DNA of 64,000 nucleotides from Sphingomonas faeni (GTDB lineage: Bacteria > Pseudomonadota > Alphaproteobacteria > Sphingomonadales > Sphingomonadaceae): positions 248,001-312,000 of the forward strand of contig NZ_JALPNF010000001.1 in assembly GCF_023195535.1 (NCBI RefSeq). Direction: 5' to 3'. Positions 47,732-55,995 of this stretch are shown here, piece by piece. Both the position numbers and the translations under genes were made by a program. The first letter of the stretch is position 1; each line of letters starts with the position of its first letter. Below the pieces are notes generated by a model. The model saw only the letters and a list, made by a program, of their open reading frames with translations. It did no database searches and was not told where the DNA came from.

Positions 47732-48698
47732 GCGCCAACGCCCGGTCCAGCCGATCGAACGCAACGTCGTCTGCCGGCAGGCCGATCCGCAGCCACCGTG
47801 GCTGATAGTCGAATGTACGCGTCAGGATCCCGGCGTCTGCCAGTCGCTCGAATATCGTGGCGGCGGCGTCGCTTTCGATCAGGCGGAACAGCGGGCATGC
47901 GCCAACGCTGCATAGCCCGTAACGGGCTAGGACCGCATCGAGCCGCCCGGCCCGGTGAACGCTTGCGATGCGGGTCGCCTCGATCCACGCGGTATCGCGG
48001 TACGCGGCCGTGCCATAGGCCACGGCACAAGCCGAAATCGGCCAGCTGCCCAGCCGGTGGCGAATTGCAGCGACATATATCGGTGGCGCGATCATGAACC
48101 CGAGCCGGATCCCGGGAAGGCCGAACGTCTTGCCGAACGACCGGAAAACTATCGCGCGATCGGACGGGCCGAGGTGCGGAACGATGCTGAACGACGGGAG
48201 CAGGTCGACGAAGGCTTCGTCGATGACGAGCCATAGGCCGCGTCGCATCAGAGTCAGCAGTCGATCGGGTGCATCGAGCAGCCCGTCCGGATTGTTCGGG
48301 TTCGCCAGCAGCAGTGTGCCTGCCGCGAGCGTATCGATATCCGCCCGCGCCAGCCGATCGGCATCGTCGAACACGTCGGCGTGGGTGCCGTAACCGGGCG
48401 TTACGAACCGGGCAGGCCGAGGGAGATCGAGACCGGCCAACAGGCGTAGTCCGATTTCGCTTCCCGGCACCGCGATGACGCGATCGGGATCCGTTCCGAA
48501 CATCGCCGCAGCCGCCGCTTCGAGCGCGGCAACCGATGCGGGCGAGGGGAGTGCGGCAAGATTCACGGGCGGCAGCGGGTCGGATCGCCACGCATGGGGA
48601 TTGATCCCGGTCGACAGATCTATCCACGGGGTCGGTGCGTCAGGGTACAGGATGGCGGCGAGATCGACCCTCCCGCCATGCGTATGCAACCCCGTCAT
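47724..48698 (-). CDS. cobC: Threonine-phosphate decarboxylase (CobD/CobC aminotransferase-like)
   Basis: 324 aa. PLP enzyme making aminopropanol phosphate for the nucleotide loop. HTHGGRVDLAAIL at the start, DLSTGINPHAW, LLLANPNNPDGLL, DEAFVDLLPS and Schiff-base Lys in FRSFGKTFGLPGIRLGF. Slightly shorter than typical. First gene of the leftward cobC-cbiB-cobQ operon, 72 bp from divergent cobU; no second riboswitch is visible in that gap. The same activity is called CobD in Salmonella naming. Confidence 0.92.
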   Translation of the reverse strand: MTGLHTHGGRVDLAAILYPDAPTPWIDLSTGINPHAWRSDPLPPVNLAALPSPASVAALEAAAAAMFGTDPDRVIAVPGSEIGLRLLAGLDLPRPARFVTPGYGTHADVFDDADRLARADIDTLAAGTLLLANPNNPDGLLDAPDRLLTLMRRGLWLVIDEAFVDLLPSFSIVPHLGPSDRAIVFRSFGKTFGLPGIRLGFMIAPPIYVAAIRHRLGSWPISACAVAYGTAAYRDTAWIEATRIASVHRAGRLDAVLARYGLCSVGACPLFRLIESDAAATIFERLADAGILTRTFDYQPRWLRIGLPADDVAFDRLDRALAHG

Positions 48699-48770
48699 GC
48701 TATCCTTTCGCTTGATCTTCCGTCGTCCATCGTCATTCCGGAGGCGTGCTGCAAGGGTGTAGGAGAAAGC

Positions 48771-49328
48771 ATGTCGTTACAGGGAACCAGACCATCGTTC
48801 GGCAAGAGCCTGTTCGTGCTCGGCGGAGCGCGGTCCGGCAAGAGTCGCCATGCGCAGCTTGTCGCCGAGACCGCAGCGGTGCCGCTTAACGGATCGTTGA
48901 TCTATATCGCGACGGCGCAGGCCTTCGATGATGAAATGCGCGACCGGATCAAGCGCCATCGCGACGACCGCGATGCGCGGTGGCAGACCATCGAAGCTCC
49001 GACCGAACTCGCAGCGGCTTTGCGCGGTGCGGACGGCACGAACGTCATCGTGCTGGTTGATTGCCTGACCTTGTGGCTGTCCAACCTGCTGCTCGGCGAT
49101 GCGGATATCGACCGCGAGGTGGACCGCCTTCTCGCGACCCTGCGCACGATGCAGGCGCGCACGATCCTCGTCTCGAACGAGGTCGGGCTCGGTATCGTCC
49201 CCGACAATGCGCTTGCGCGGCGTTTTCGCGACGCGGCAGGGATATTGCATCTGAGGCTGGCGGCGCAGGTCGACTCCGTCGACGTTCTGATGGCGGGCCT
49301 CGTCCAACATTGGAAGCAGCCGATGTAG
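48771..49328 (+). CDS. cobU: Adenosylcobinamide kinase / GTP:adenosylcobinamide-phosphate guanylyltransferase
   Basis: 185 aa from ATG 48771 behind AGGAGAAAGC. Bifunctional enzyme of the nucleotide loop: P-loop VLGGARSGKSRHAQ, YIATAQAFDDEMRDRI, guanylylated-His region KRHRDDRDARWQTIE, VLVDCLTLWLSNLL and VSNEVGLGIVPDNALARRFR. Called CobP in Pseudomonas naming. Divergent from the aminotransferase gene. Confidence 0.95.
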   Translation: MSLQGTRPSFGKSLFVLGGARSGKSRHAQLVAETAAVPLNGSLIYIATAQAFDDEMRDRIKRHRDDRDARWQTIEAPTELAAALRGADGTNVIVLVDCLTLWLSNLLLGDADIDREVDRLLATLRTMQARTILVSNEVGLGIVPDNALARRFRDAAGILHLRLAAQVDSVDVLMAGLVQHWKQPM

Positions 49329-49473
49329 AGCGACCACGCCGTGTTCAGGAATCGCGTCGTCGAGCAGAGCCAGCAACCTTGCCTGTCGGTACCGGTATTG
49401 GTTAATCGCTGTCGCTTGCACGGATCTGGCGGGGCTCTGGTAGGAGCGATCACCATGTGCGAAGGAGGCCGAA

Positions 49474-49653
49474 ATGCACAACGAACCGCAGGCGATCGCA
49501 CGGTTGAAATCGATGGTCTTTTTGATCGAGGAAGCGATGCGGATTGCGGATCAGGGCGACAATCCCTTGTTCGGCGCCAAGCTGAGCGACTGTATCGACT
49601 GCCTGCAAAGCGCGCTGGATGAGATTGCCCCCGGGTCTTCGTCTCGATCGTAA
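49474..49653 (+). CDS. Small conserved-looking protein (59 aa)
   Basis: GAAGGAGG lies 6-8 nt before ATG 49474, one of the best Shine-Dalgarno sites in the window. The product begins MHNEPQAIARLKSMVFLIEE and continues AMRIADQGDNPLFGAKLSDC, then IDCLQSALDEI and a Ser-rich end. It reads as two amphipathic helices with a Cys-x2-Cys. No family recognised. It lies alone between cobU and the Crp/Fnr gene. Confidence 0.7.
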   Translation: MHNEPQAIARLKSMVFLIEEAMRIADQGDNPLFGAKLSDCIDCLQSALDEIAPGSSSRS

Positions 49654-49889
49654 ACAGACGATTTTGAGCGATCTATTCGGTCGATCGACAAAACAACTCT
49701 CGGATCGGGCCAGTATCTGCTACACTGAGGCAAATATCGTCAAAGATACGGATGTGACCTTCGACCTCGATCTTTAATTCATGTTTATTTCAACCATCGA
49801 CCATATGTTGCGATCAGCTTGATCCGAATATGTTATCGTCTTTTACCGACAGCCGATCCTTGGGCGCTGACGGCCGAGAGAGGCATGTG

Positions 49890-49913
49890 CTCCCGCCCCG
49901 ATTTGTGCGGGAG
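49890..49913 (+). promoter_or_regulatory. Hairpin masking the likely Shine-Dalgarno of the Crp/Fnr gene
   Basis: CTCCCGC and GCGGGAG pair perfectly around a 10-nt loop; the right arm contains GGGAG, the Shine-Dalgarno for TTG 49921. Closing the hairpin would block initiation. If translation starts upstream (ATG 49885), the hairpin lies in coding sequence. Confidence 0.4.
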
Positions 49914-49920
49914 AACGCAG

Positions 49921-50688
49921 TTGAACGATATTCTGATGGACCATAATGCCGTGATTTCGCCGCTCGCTCCGCTGGCTTTGATGGTGCGAAAACTCGAGAC
50001 GCATGCGGTCCTGAACGACGCCGATCGGCGTGCCCTGCTTGCCTTGCCCTATACTTTGCGTACCTATGAACCGTCGTCCTATCTCGTGCGGGAGGGCGAT
50101 GCGCCCGAGCAATGCGCCGTGTTGCTGTCCGGTTTCGCGTACCGCCAGAAGTTGACCGGATCGGGCATGCGCCAGATCGTTTCGTTGCACATCCCAGGTG
50201 AAGCGCTCGATTTTCAGCACCTTTTTCTCGATGTCGCGGATCATAATGTCCAGACGCTGACCCGCGCGGAGGTCGCCACGATATCGCGATCCGCCTTGCG
50301 CGAACTGGCGCGGACGCGTGCGTCGATCGGCAATGCGATCTTCGTCAACACGCTGGTCGAGGCATCGATTTTTCGTGAGTGGATCCTCAATATCGGCCGG
50401 CGTGATGCGCGGTCGCGGCTGGCGCATTTCCTGTGCGAGTTTGCGATCCGGCTCGATATGCAGGGCTTGGTCGATGCCAACGGCTACGAGTTGCCGATGA
50501 GCCAGGAACAGCTCGGCGACGCGCTCGGGCTCACCGCAGTGCATGTCAACCGGACCATCAAGTCGCTCGAGGCCGACGGGCTGATATCGCGCAACCGACG
50601 TCGGATCAGCTTCCCGCGCTGGGATGCGCTGCGCGAATTGGCGGATTTTTCCAGCCGCTATCTGCATCTGACGCAGCAGAAGGCGTAA
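49921..50688 (+). CDS. Crp/Fnr-family transcriptional regulator
   Basis: About 255 aa from TTG 49921 (GGGAG 7 nt upstream); ATG 49936 and ATG 49885 are alternatives, and the frame is open to 49819. N-terminal cNMP-type barrel (YEPSSYLVREGDAPEQCAVL, then FAYRQKLTGSGMRQIVSLH), long dimer helix, and C-terminal winged helix (LPMSQEQLGDALGLTAVHVN, then RTIKSLEADGLI). No Fnr-type Cys cluster, so it is not an oxygen-sensing Fe-S Fnr. An AT-rich 150-bp stretch before the gene probably contains its promoter. Confidence 0.9.
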   Translation: MNDILMDHNAVISPLAPLALMVRKLETHAVLNDADRRALLALPYTLRTYEPSSYLVREGDAPEQCAVLLSGFAYRQKLTGSGMRQIVSLHIPGEALDFQHLFLDVADHNVQTLTRAEVATISRSALRELARTRASIGNAIFVNTLVEASIFREWILNIGRRDARSRLAHFLCEFAIRLDMQGLVDANGYELPMSQEQLGDALGLTAVHVNRTIKSLEADGLISRNRRRISFPRWDALRELADFSSRYLHLTQQKA

Positions 50689-50691
50689 CGT

Positions 50692-50910
50692 CTATCGCCC
50701 GCGGGCGTGATCGACCGAGTCTATGATCCGTCCGCCAGCCATGAAAACCGCAATCGGGCAGACGGCAAACAGCATCCAGCCGCCATAGCCTGGATATTGC
50801 TGGAGATAGTGCATGCCGCGCTCGACCGCGCCCACGCCAAGGCCGTAAATGACGAGAAAGGCCTCGAATTTTGTTTTGATGATGAAAAGGCGGGTAAGGC
50901 GAGTCCACAT
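50692..50910 (-). CDS. Small membrane protein (72 aa)
   Basis: From ATG 50910: MWTRLTRLFIIKTKFEAFLV, then IYGLGVGAVERGMHYLQQYP and a second hydrophobic stretch GGWMLFAVCPIAVFMAGGRI. Two short membrane segments with a basic N-terminus. It is convergent with the Crp/Fnr gene (3-bp gap) and 65 bp after the astB stop on the same strand. No strong Shine-Dalgarno; the frame is open to 50955. Confidence 0.6.
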   Translation of the reverse strand: MWTRLTRLFIIKTKFEAFLVIYGLGVGAVERGMHYLQQYPGYGGWMLFAVCPIAVFMAGGRIIDSVDHARGR

Positions 50911-50975
50911 GGAGCAAGTCAAGCAAAAAGCGTGCCAACGGCGAATTGCGGCCAATTATTCCCTGGCCTTTGTGG

Positions 50976-52229
50976 TTAACTGTCAATTAACTCGACAAGG
51001 TTGAGGGCGGTCAGAAGCGTGTGCCGCGCCGTTTCGATCTGGGCGATCAACGCGGGATCGGCGATCTCAGCGGGATCGATGGTCTCCGGCCAGTGCGTTT
51101 CGACAATGGCTTCGATGCGGTTGAGCGTGTCGTGGTCGACCAGGAAGCGGGGATCGACCGTGGTTGGGTCGGCGACGACGCGCAGGCGAAGGCAGGCCGG
51201 ACCGCCACCATTGCTCATCGATTCCCGGACATCCACGACGTGCAGATGCCGGATCGGCCCGTTGCTCGCGACATGCGCCTGAAGCCACGACCAGACCGCG
51301 GGGTTAGCGCGCGCTTCCTCGGGAAGAACCAGCGCCATACCGTCGGCGACCGACACGAGTTGCGCATTGAACAGATAAGACGCAATCGCATCCGCCAGGC
51401 TTACGCGGTCGGCCGGGACTTCGACGATTTCTACTTCGGGCATCAGGGCACGGAGGCTCGTGTAGAACCGGTGCTTGTCGGCAAACGCATGTTCATGTGC
51501 GAACAACACGCGTTCGTTTGCGACCGCGACGACGTCGTTGTGGAACGCTCCCGCGGCGATCGCCGCGTCGGATTGCTGGACGAAAAGCGTTTGCGCGACA
51601 TCGAGACCATGGGATCGCGCGACGGCTTCGCTCGCGTCGCAGTGCTGGCGCGCGGGGAATGGGCCACCGGGCAGGCCGTAGACGAAGACCTCGACACCGG
51701 GCGCATCATGACTCGCGCAGAGGCGCATGTGGTTCGCCGCGCCTTCGTCGCCGAACGGTGCGGGGATGGGAGGATGGACGGCGAAAGCGGGGTTTGCGAA
51801 CGCCATCCGAAGTTGGGCAAGCGTGCCGTGTGGCTCATGGCTGCGGTGCGGCATCGTCCCAAGATTCGCGACCGTCAGGTGACAGCGGCCATCGCGCGTA
51901 TCGGGAGCAGGCGAAACGGTCGCCGCGTTCGCCGCCCACATCGCCGACGCCGAGAGCGCCTGCGCTTTCAGGTGATAGGGCGCAGCGCGATAGCTCGTGG
52001 ACAGCGTCTTCAGCCAGGCGTGATCCGGTCGAGCCAGCGGAAATAGGATCCCCTGAACTAACCCGAGATCGAGGTTCGCCCGCATCTTGGCAATGCCCTG
52101 TAATGCCGCCGCGCGCGGGTGCGCTACGTGACCGGCATGGCGGGTTGCGGCGAGATTGCCGGGGCTGAGACCGGCGAAATTGTGGCTAGGACCGATCAGT
52201 CCGTCGAAGTTGATCTCGACCAAAGTCAT
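50976..52229 (-). CDS. astB: N-succinylarginine dihydrolase
   Basis: 417 aa. Second step of arginine succinyltransferase (AST) catabolism. EINFDGLIGPSHNFAGLSPG at the start, FPLARPDHAWL, SASAMWAANAATVSPAPDTR with NLGTMPHRSHEP, FHNDVVAVANERVLFAHEHA, and the catalytic Cys in SMSNGGGPACLRLRV. Overlaps astA by ATGA. Confidence 0.96.
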   Translation of the reverse strand: MTLVEINFDGLIGPSHNFAGLSPGNLAATRHAGHVAHPRAAALQGIAKMRANLDLGLVQGILFPLARPDHAWLKTLSTSYRAAPYHLKAQALSASAMWAANAATVSPAPDTRDGRCHLTVANLGTMPHRSHEPHGTLAQLRMAFANPAFAVHPPIPAPFGDEGAANHMRLCASHDAPGVEVFVYGLPGGPFPARQHCDASEAVARSHGLDVAQTLFVQQSDAAIAAGAFHNDVVAVANERVLFAHEHAFADKHRFYTSLRALMPEVEIVEVPADRVSLADAIASYLFNAQLVSVADGMALVLPEEARANPAVWSWLQAHVASNGPIRHLHVVDVRESMSNGGGPACLRLRVVADPTTVDPRFLVDHDTLNRIEAIVETHWPETIDPAEIADPALIAQIETARHTLLTALNLVELIDS

Positions 52230-53242
52230 AGCCGTGCCACGTGTGTAACGCTGTCGTTCCGGGCGATGTCGAGGGCTTGAGCGGCATCCTCCGACAGGGC
52301 GATGCCGCCCTCGATGTCGCGGACGCGACCGAATGTGGCGCGAAAGGCCGCGAGCCGGCCGGTCGCAATCAAGGCATCCTTGCCGTCGTCGCCGCCGATC
52401 GCCACGACTGTGCTATCGCGCGCATCGGCGATAGAGCGGACCTGGTCGGTGCGGGCGGTCATCGTCGGGCCGCCATCGAAGATGTCGACGTAATTCTCGA
52501 ACGCAAAGCCTTCGTTCTCCAGCATCCGCATCGCCGCGCGACCCGAAGGGTGCGGCAGGCCGATGGCCGCGCGTGCGCTCTCGGTCAGCATCGCGGTGTA
52601 GATCGGGTGTTTGGGCATCAGGTCGGCGATGAACTGATGGCCATTGATCGCATTGAACTGATCCGCATCCTGGAAATTCATCCCGAAGAAGCGACCCGCA
52701 AGGCCGTCCCAGAACGGCGAGCCGCCGGCCTCGTCGATCACGCCGCGCAGTTCGGCGAGGATCCGGTCCGCGAAGCGTGCGCGGTGCATCTTGATGAACA
52801 GATAGCGGCTGCGTGCGAGCAGCAGGCCAAGACCGCCGGCGCGTTCGCCGGGATGGAGGAACAGCCCGCCGACTTCGCTCGCGCCTTCGAGATCGGTGGC
52901 GAGCGAAAGCATATCGGCGCGGAAGGTGCGGTTCAGCTCCTTGCTGTGCTGCGTGAGCTGGCCGATCCGGTAGCTGTAGAACGGGTAGCTTTGTCCCACC
53001 TGCGTGAAGATCTGGCAGGTGCCGCGCACCTCCTGCGTCTCGATGTTTTCGAGGATGAGTACGAACAGCTCGTCCTGGACCGGGCCGTCGGTACGCGCGA
53101 AGGCGGCGTGGCTGCGCTCGAGCTTGGCGGTCAGCGCGCGTCGGTCGGGCGGCAGGTTGGTGAAGCCGCCCCCGGTGAGCTTTGCCATTTCATAGAGATG
53201 CTGGAGATCGGCATCGACCGCCGCGCGGATCCTGAAGCTCAC
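52226..53242 (-). CDS. astA: Arginine N-succinyltransferase
   Basis: 338 aa. First step of the AST pathway, succinyl-CoA plus arginine. FRIRAAVDADLQHLYEMAKL at the start, GGGFTNLPPDR, GLFLHPGERAGGLGLLLARS, RYLFIKMHRARFADRILAEL, and FENYVDIFDGGPTM near the C-terminus. Coupled by ATGA to astB downstream and to the M20 hydrolase upstream. Confidence 0.96.
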   Translation of the reverse strand: MSFRIRAAVDADLQHLYEMAKLTGGGFTNLPPDRRALTAKLERSHAAFARTDGPVQDELFVLILENIETQEVRGTCQIFTQVGQSYPFYSYRIGQLTQHSKELNRTFRADMLSLATDLEGASEVGGLFLHPGERAGGLGLLLARSRYLFIKMHRARFADRILAELRGVIDEAGGSPFWDGLAGRFFGMNFQDADQFNAINGHQFIADLMPKHPIYTAMLTESARAAIGLPHPSGRAAMRMLENEGFAFENYVDIFDGGPTMTARTDQVRSIADARDSTVVAIGGDDGKDALIATGRLAAFRATFGRVRDIEGGIALSEDAAQALDIARNDSVTHVARL

Positions 53243-54444
53243 AAGCGGCCCTCCGCAATACGCAATATGGTGACGGCCGACAGCGCCGCGCGCTCGGCCA
53301 GACTGTCGGGGATCATGAATTCGTCGGTCGAATGGATCGCGCCGCCGCGAACGCCCATCGTGTCGATGACTGGCACGCCGGCGGCTGCGATGTTGTTGCC
53401 GTCGCAGACGCCGCCGGTCGCCTTCCAGGCGATGTCGAGCCCGAGGTCCGCACCCGATGCCTTGACCAGGTCGAACAGCCGCGCCGCGCCCGGGTCGATC
53501 GGTTTAGGGGGGCGGTTGAAGCTGCCATGAACCTCTATGCGGACGTCATGCTCGGCAGCGACCATCGCGACGGCGGAGTCGATATGCGACTGCGCGCGCG
53601 TGATCTCGTCGAGCGTCGCGGGGCGGAAGTTGATCCGAAGAATGGCGAGGTCGGGCACGACGTTGTTCGGACCGCCGCCCTCGATCCGCGCCGGGTTCAC
53701 GGCAAGACGCGGGCCGCGCACCTTCGACAGGCGCACCGCGATGTCGGCCGCGGCGACCAGCGCGTTGCGGCCGTCGTCCGGGTTGCGACCGGCGTGCGCG
53801 CTGCGGCCATGGACGATGATCGAGAAGTTTCCCGTGCCGCCGCGCGCACCGGCGAGCGTACCGTCGGCAAGCGCGGGTTCGTAGGTCAGGGCTGCGACCT
53901 TGCCGTGCGCGGCGCGGGCCAGCAGCGCGGCGGACGAGAAAGAGCCGGTTTCCTCGTCGGAGTTGACGACGACGTCATAGCCGATCCCGGCGGCGAGCGG
54001 GCTGGTTTCGACCGCCCGGAGCGCCGCGAGCATGACGGCGAGCCCCCCTTTCATATCCGCCACGCCGGGGCCGTTCAGTCGGCCGTCGTCGAGCCACTGC
54101 AGCGACTGGAATGCGTGACCGATCGGGTAGACCGTATCCATGTGTCCGGTGAACAGCATCCGCACCGGCGCGTCCGGCCGCACGACGAGATGCAGGTGCT
54201 TGCCGTGCTCGATCGCCGAGACCAGGCCGTTCGCACCGACGCTGTCGACCGGGGTTGGCTCGACCAGCGTGATATCGCCCGGCAGGGTCGCGAACGCATC
54301 GCCGAGCAACCCGGCCATCGTCGCCAGGCCCGCGAGGTTGCGCGTGCCACTATTGATCGCCGCCCAGGTTTGGACCTGCGCCAGCATCGGTGCAGCGCCC
54401 GCCGTGTCGACGGCATCGCGCTCTACAGTTGAAAGTCCCCTCAT
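53239..54444 (-). CDS. M20-family metallohydrolase coupled to astAB
   Basis: 401 aa. M20/CPG2-type enzyme: metal His/Asp in FTGHMDTVYPIGHAFQ, bridging Asp in GPGVADMKGGLAVML, catalytic Glu pair in VVNSDEETGSFSS, GGTGNFSIIVHGRSAHAGRN in the dimer domain, and final metal His in AIHSTDEF. The family includes carboxypeptidase G2, ArgE and DapE (succinyl-DAP desuccinylase). Its stop overlaps the astA start. It may replace AstE (an M14-type enzyme) in removing succinate from succinylglutamate; that role is inference. Amidohydrolysis of other N-acyl amino acids is the alternative. Confidence 0.88.
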   Translation of the reverse strand: MRGLSTVERDAVDTAGAAPMLAQVQTWAAINSGTRNLAGLATMAGLLGDAFATLPGDITLVEPTPVDSVGANGLVSAIEHGKHLHLVVRPDAPVRMLFTGHMDTVYPIGHAFQSLQWLDDGRLNGPGVADMKGGLAVMLAALRAVETSPLAAGIGYDVVVNSDEETGSFSSAALLARAAHGKVAALTYEPALADGTLAGARGGTGNFSIIVHGRSAHAGRNPDDGRNALVAAADIAVRLSKVRGPRLAVNPARIEGGGPNNVVPDLAILRINFRPATLDEITRAQSHIDSAVAMVAAEHDVRIEVHGSFNRPPKPIDPGAARLFDLVKASGADLGLDIAWKATGGVCDGNNIAAAGVPVIDTMGVRGGAIHSTDEFMIPDSLAERAALSAVTILRIAEGRL

Positions 54445-54484
54445 CGCGCAACCCTAGCGAGGCCGGGCGCGGGTGGGAACAGGC

Positions 54485-55393
54485 TCAGAAGCTGTAGACG
54501 AGCGATGCGCGGCTGGTCGTGTCGGTCGAGACCGAGCCGATCGGCGGTTCGCTTTCATACTGGACGCTGTACGACAGCGCAGCGGAGAGTGGTCCGATCA
54601 ACTTTGCGTTGAGCGACGTCGTGCCGCTGAGCGTACTGTTATAGCGTTGGACATAGGCGGATGCGACCTGACTCACCGACAGCCCGCTGAGAATACGGAT
54701 GCTGAAATTTGCCGTCCCACGCGCGGCGATGCTGCTCTGCTCGGTGTCGTCGGTGAATTCGGTATAACGATAGGCCGGTCCGAGTTCGAGATCGAGCTTG
54801 GTGCCGGCGGTCTTGATCAGGCTGTAGCCGGCACCGACGGACGTAGAATAGCGGTTGAAATACCCCAGGAACCGGTCGCCTTCATACTGCGCGACGCCAT
54901 AGATATACGCCCGGTCGTCGATCTTGTAGTTCGGTTCGTAAGACGCAAGGTAATGCTCGCGCGTCGTGACGTTGACGTTGGATTGGTAATCGGCCTGCGC
55001 ATGGAATTTCTGTCGCCAGCGAAGGCCCTCGCGGTTCAAATCCAGCACCGCGGTGCCGCCAGCGGTATCGGAATTGCCGGTCGTCAGATAGCCGCCAACC
55101 TCCGCCTTGCCGCTCCAGAGATCGAGGAAGCTCGCCTGCCGGATGACCTGCGTGCGCTGCGCGGCGCGATCGGCCTTCCACTTTTCGGCAATCGCCAGCA
55201 CCGCGTCGCCGCTGAGCGGATCGGCGGCGCGAGCATATTTGGCAACCGTGTTGACGTCCGCCTCGTTCCCCGACTCCAGCGCCGCATCGAGCATCGCGCG
55301 GATCGTTTCGGGGATCATCACCGATTGCGGATCGGGCGCGTTCGCCAACAGCAGCGGAGCGGTAAAGATAAGATATAAGCGGCGCACAGCCAT
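54485..55393 (-). CDS. DUF481 outer-membrane-type protein
   Basis: 302 aa with signal peptide (RRLYLIFTAPLLLANA). A helical N-terminal region of about 70 residues is followed by a DUF481 barrel: AEVGGYLTTGNSDTAGG, YIYGVAQYEGDRFLGYFNRY, SVGAGYSLIKTAGTKLDLE, and the last residue Phe in RASLVYSF. Related to E. coli YdiY. Probably an outer-membrane protein of unknown cargo. 40 bp before the M20 gene and 33 bp after rppH, same strand. Confidence 0.85.
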   Translation of the reverse strand: MAVRRLYLIFTAPLLLANAPDPQSVMIPETIRAMLDAALESGNEADVNTVAKYARAADPLSGDAVLAIAEKWKADRAAQRTQVIRQASFLDLWSGKAEVGGYLTTGNSDTAGGTAVLDLNREGLRWRQKFHAQADYQSNVNVTTREHYLASYEPNYKIDDRAYIYGVAQYEGDRFLGYFNRYSTSVGAGYSLIKTAGTKLDLELGPAYRYTEFTDDTEQSSIAARGTANFSIRILSGLSVSQVASAYVQRYNSTLSGTTSLNAKLIGPLSAALSYSVQYESEPPIGSVSTDTTSRASLVYSF

Positions 55394-55426
55394 GCCGTAA
55401 CGGCAGCGTAGCGGAATGGGAACTGC

Positions 55427-55921
55427 TCAGCGCGTACCCGTTGCGCCGAGATGTGGCGCGAAGGCGGCGAGTACCTGTTCGTATAGCGCCTTCTTGAACG
55501 GCACGATCAGCCGCGGGAGATCGGCAGGATCGCTCCAGCGCCATGCACGGAATTCCTCGTGCTCTGTGGCGATGTTGATATCGGCGTCGGTGCCGTGGAA
55601 GCGGTAGAGGAACCAGCGCTGCGTCTGCCCGCGCCACTTACCCTTCCACACCTTGCCGAGCAGTTCGGGTGGGAGGTCGTAGACGAATTCGCCGGGGGCC
55701 GCCGCGATCAGTTCGACCTTGTCCGGCATCACGCCGGTTTCCTCGCCGAGTTCGCGCAGTGCGGCGGCCTCGGCGTCCTCGCCGGGATCGATCCCACCCT
55801 GCGGCATCTGCCACGCATCGAGCGGCGAATCGTTGCGCTGGCCGACGAAGATCTTGCCGTCGGCGTTCATCAGCATGATCCCTGCGCACGGACGATACGG
55901 GAGGGTCGAAGTGTCGGTCAA
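55427..55921 (-). CDS. rppH: RNA pyrophosphohydrolase
   Basis: 164 aa. Removes pyrophosphate from mRNA 5' ends to start decay. Start block YRPCAGIMLMNADGKIFVGQ, WQMPQGGIDPGEDAEAAALR with ELGEETGV (complete Nudix box), and GQTQRWFLYRFHG. Length typical for alphaproteobacteria. Divergent from the HDAC gene with a 74-bp gap. Confidence 0.95.
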   Translation of the reverse strand: MTDTSTLPYRPCAGIMLMNADGKIFVGQRNDSPLDAWQMPQGGIDPGEDAEAAALRELGEETGVMPDKVELIAAAPGEFVYDLPPELLGKVWKGKWRGQTQRWFLYRFHGTDADINIATEHEEFRAWRWSDPADLPRLIVPFKKALYEQVLAAFAPHLGATGTR

Positions 55922-55995
55922 AATAGTCTCCGCAACGCAGGTGCTTGGCGCTCGGATGGCTTGGGGGTCGAGCAGCGCGTTCCTACCTACGGAGC

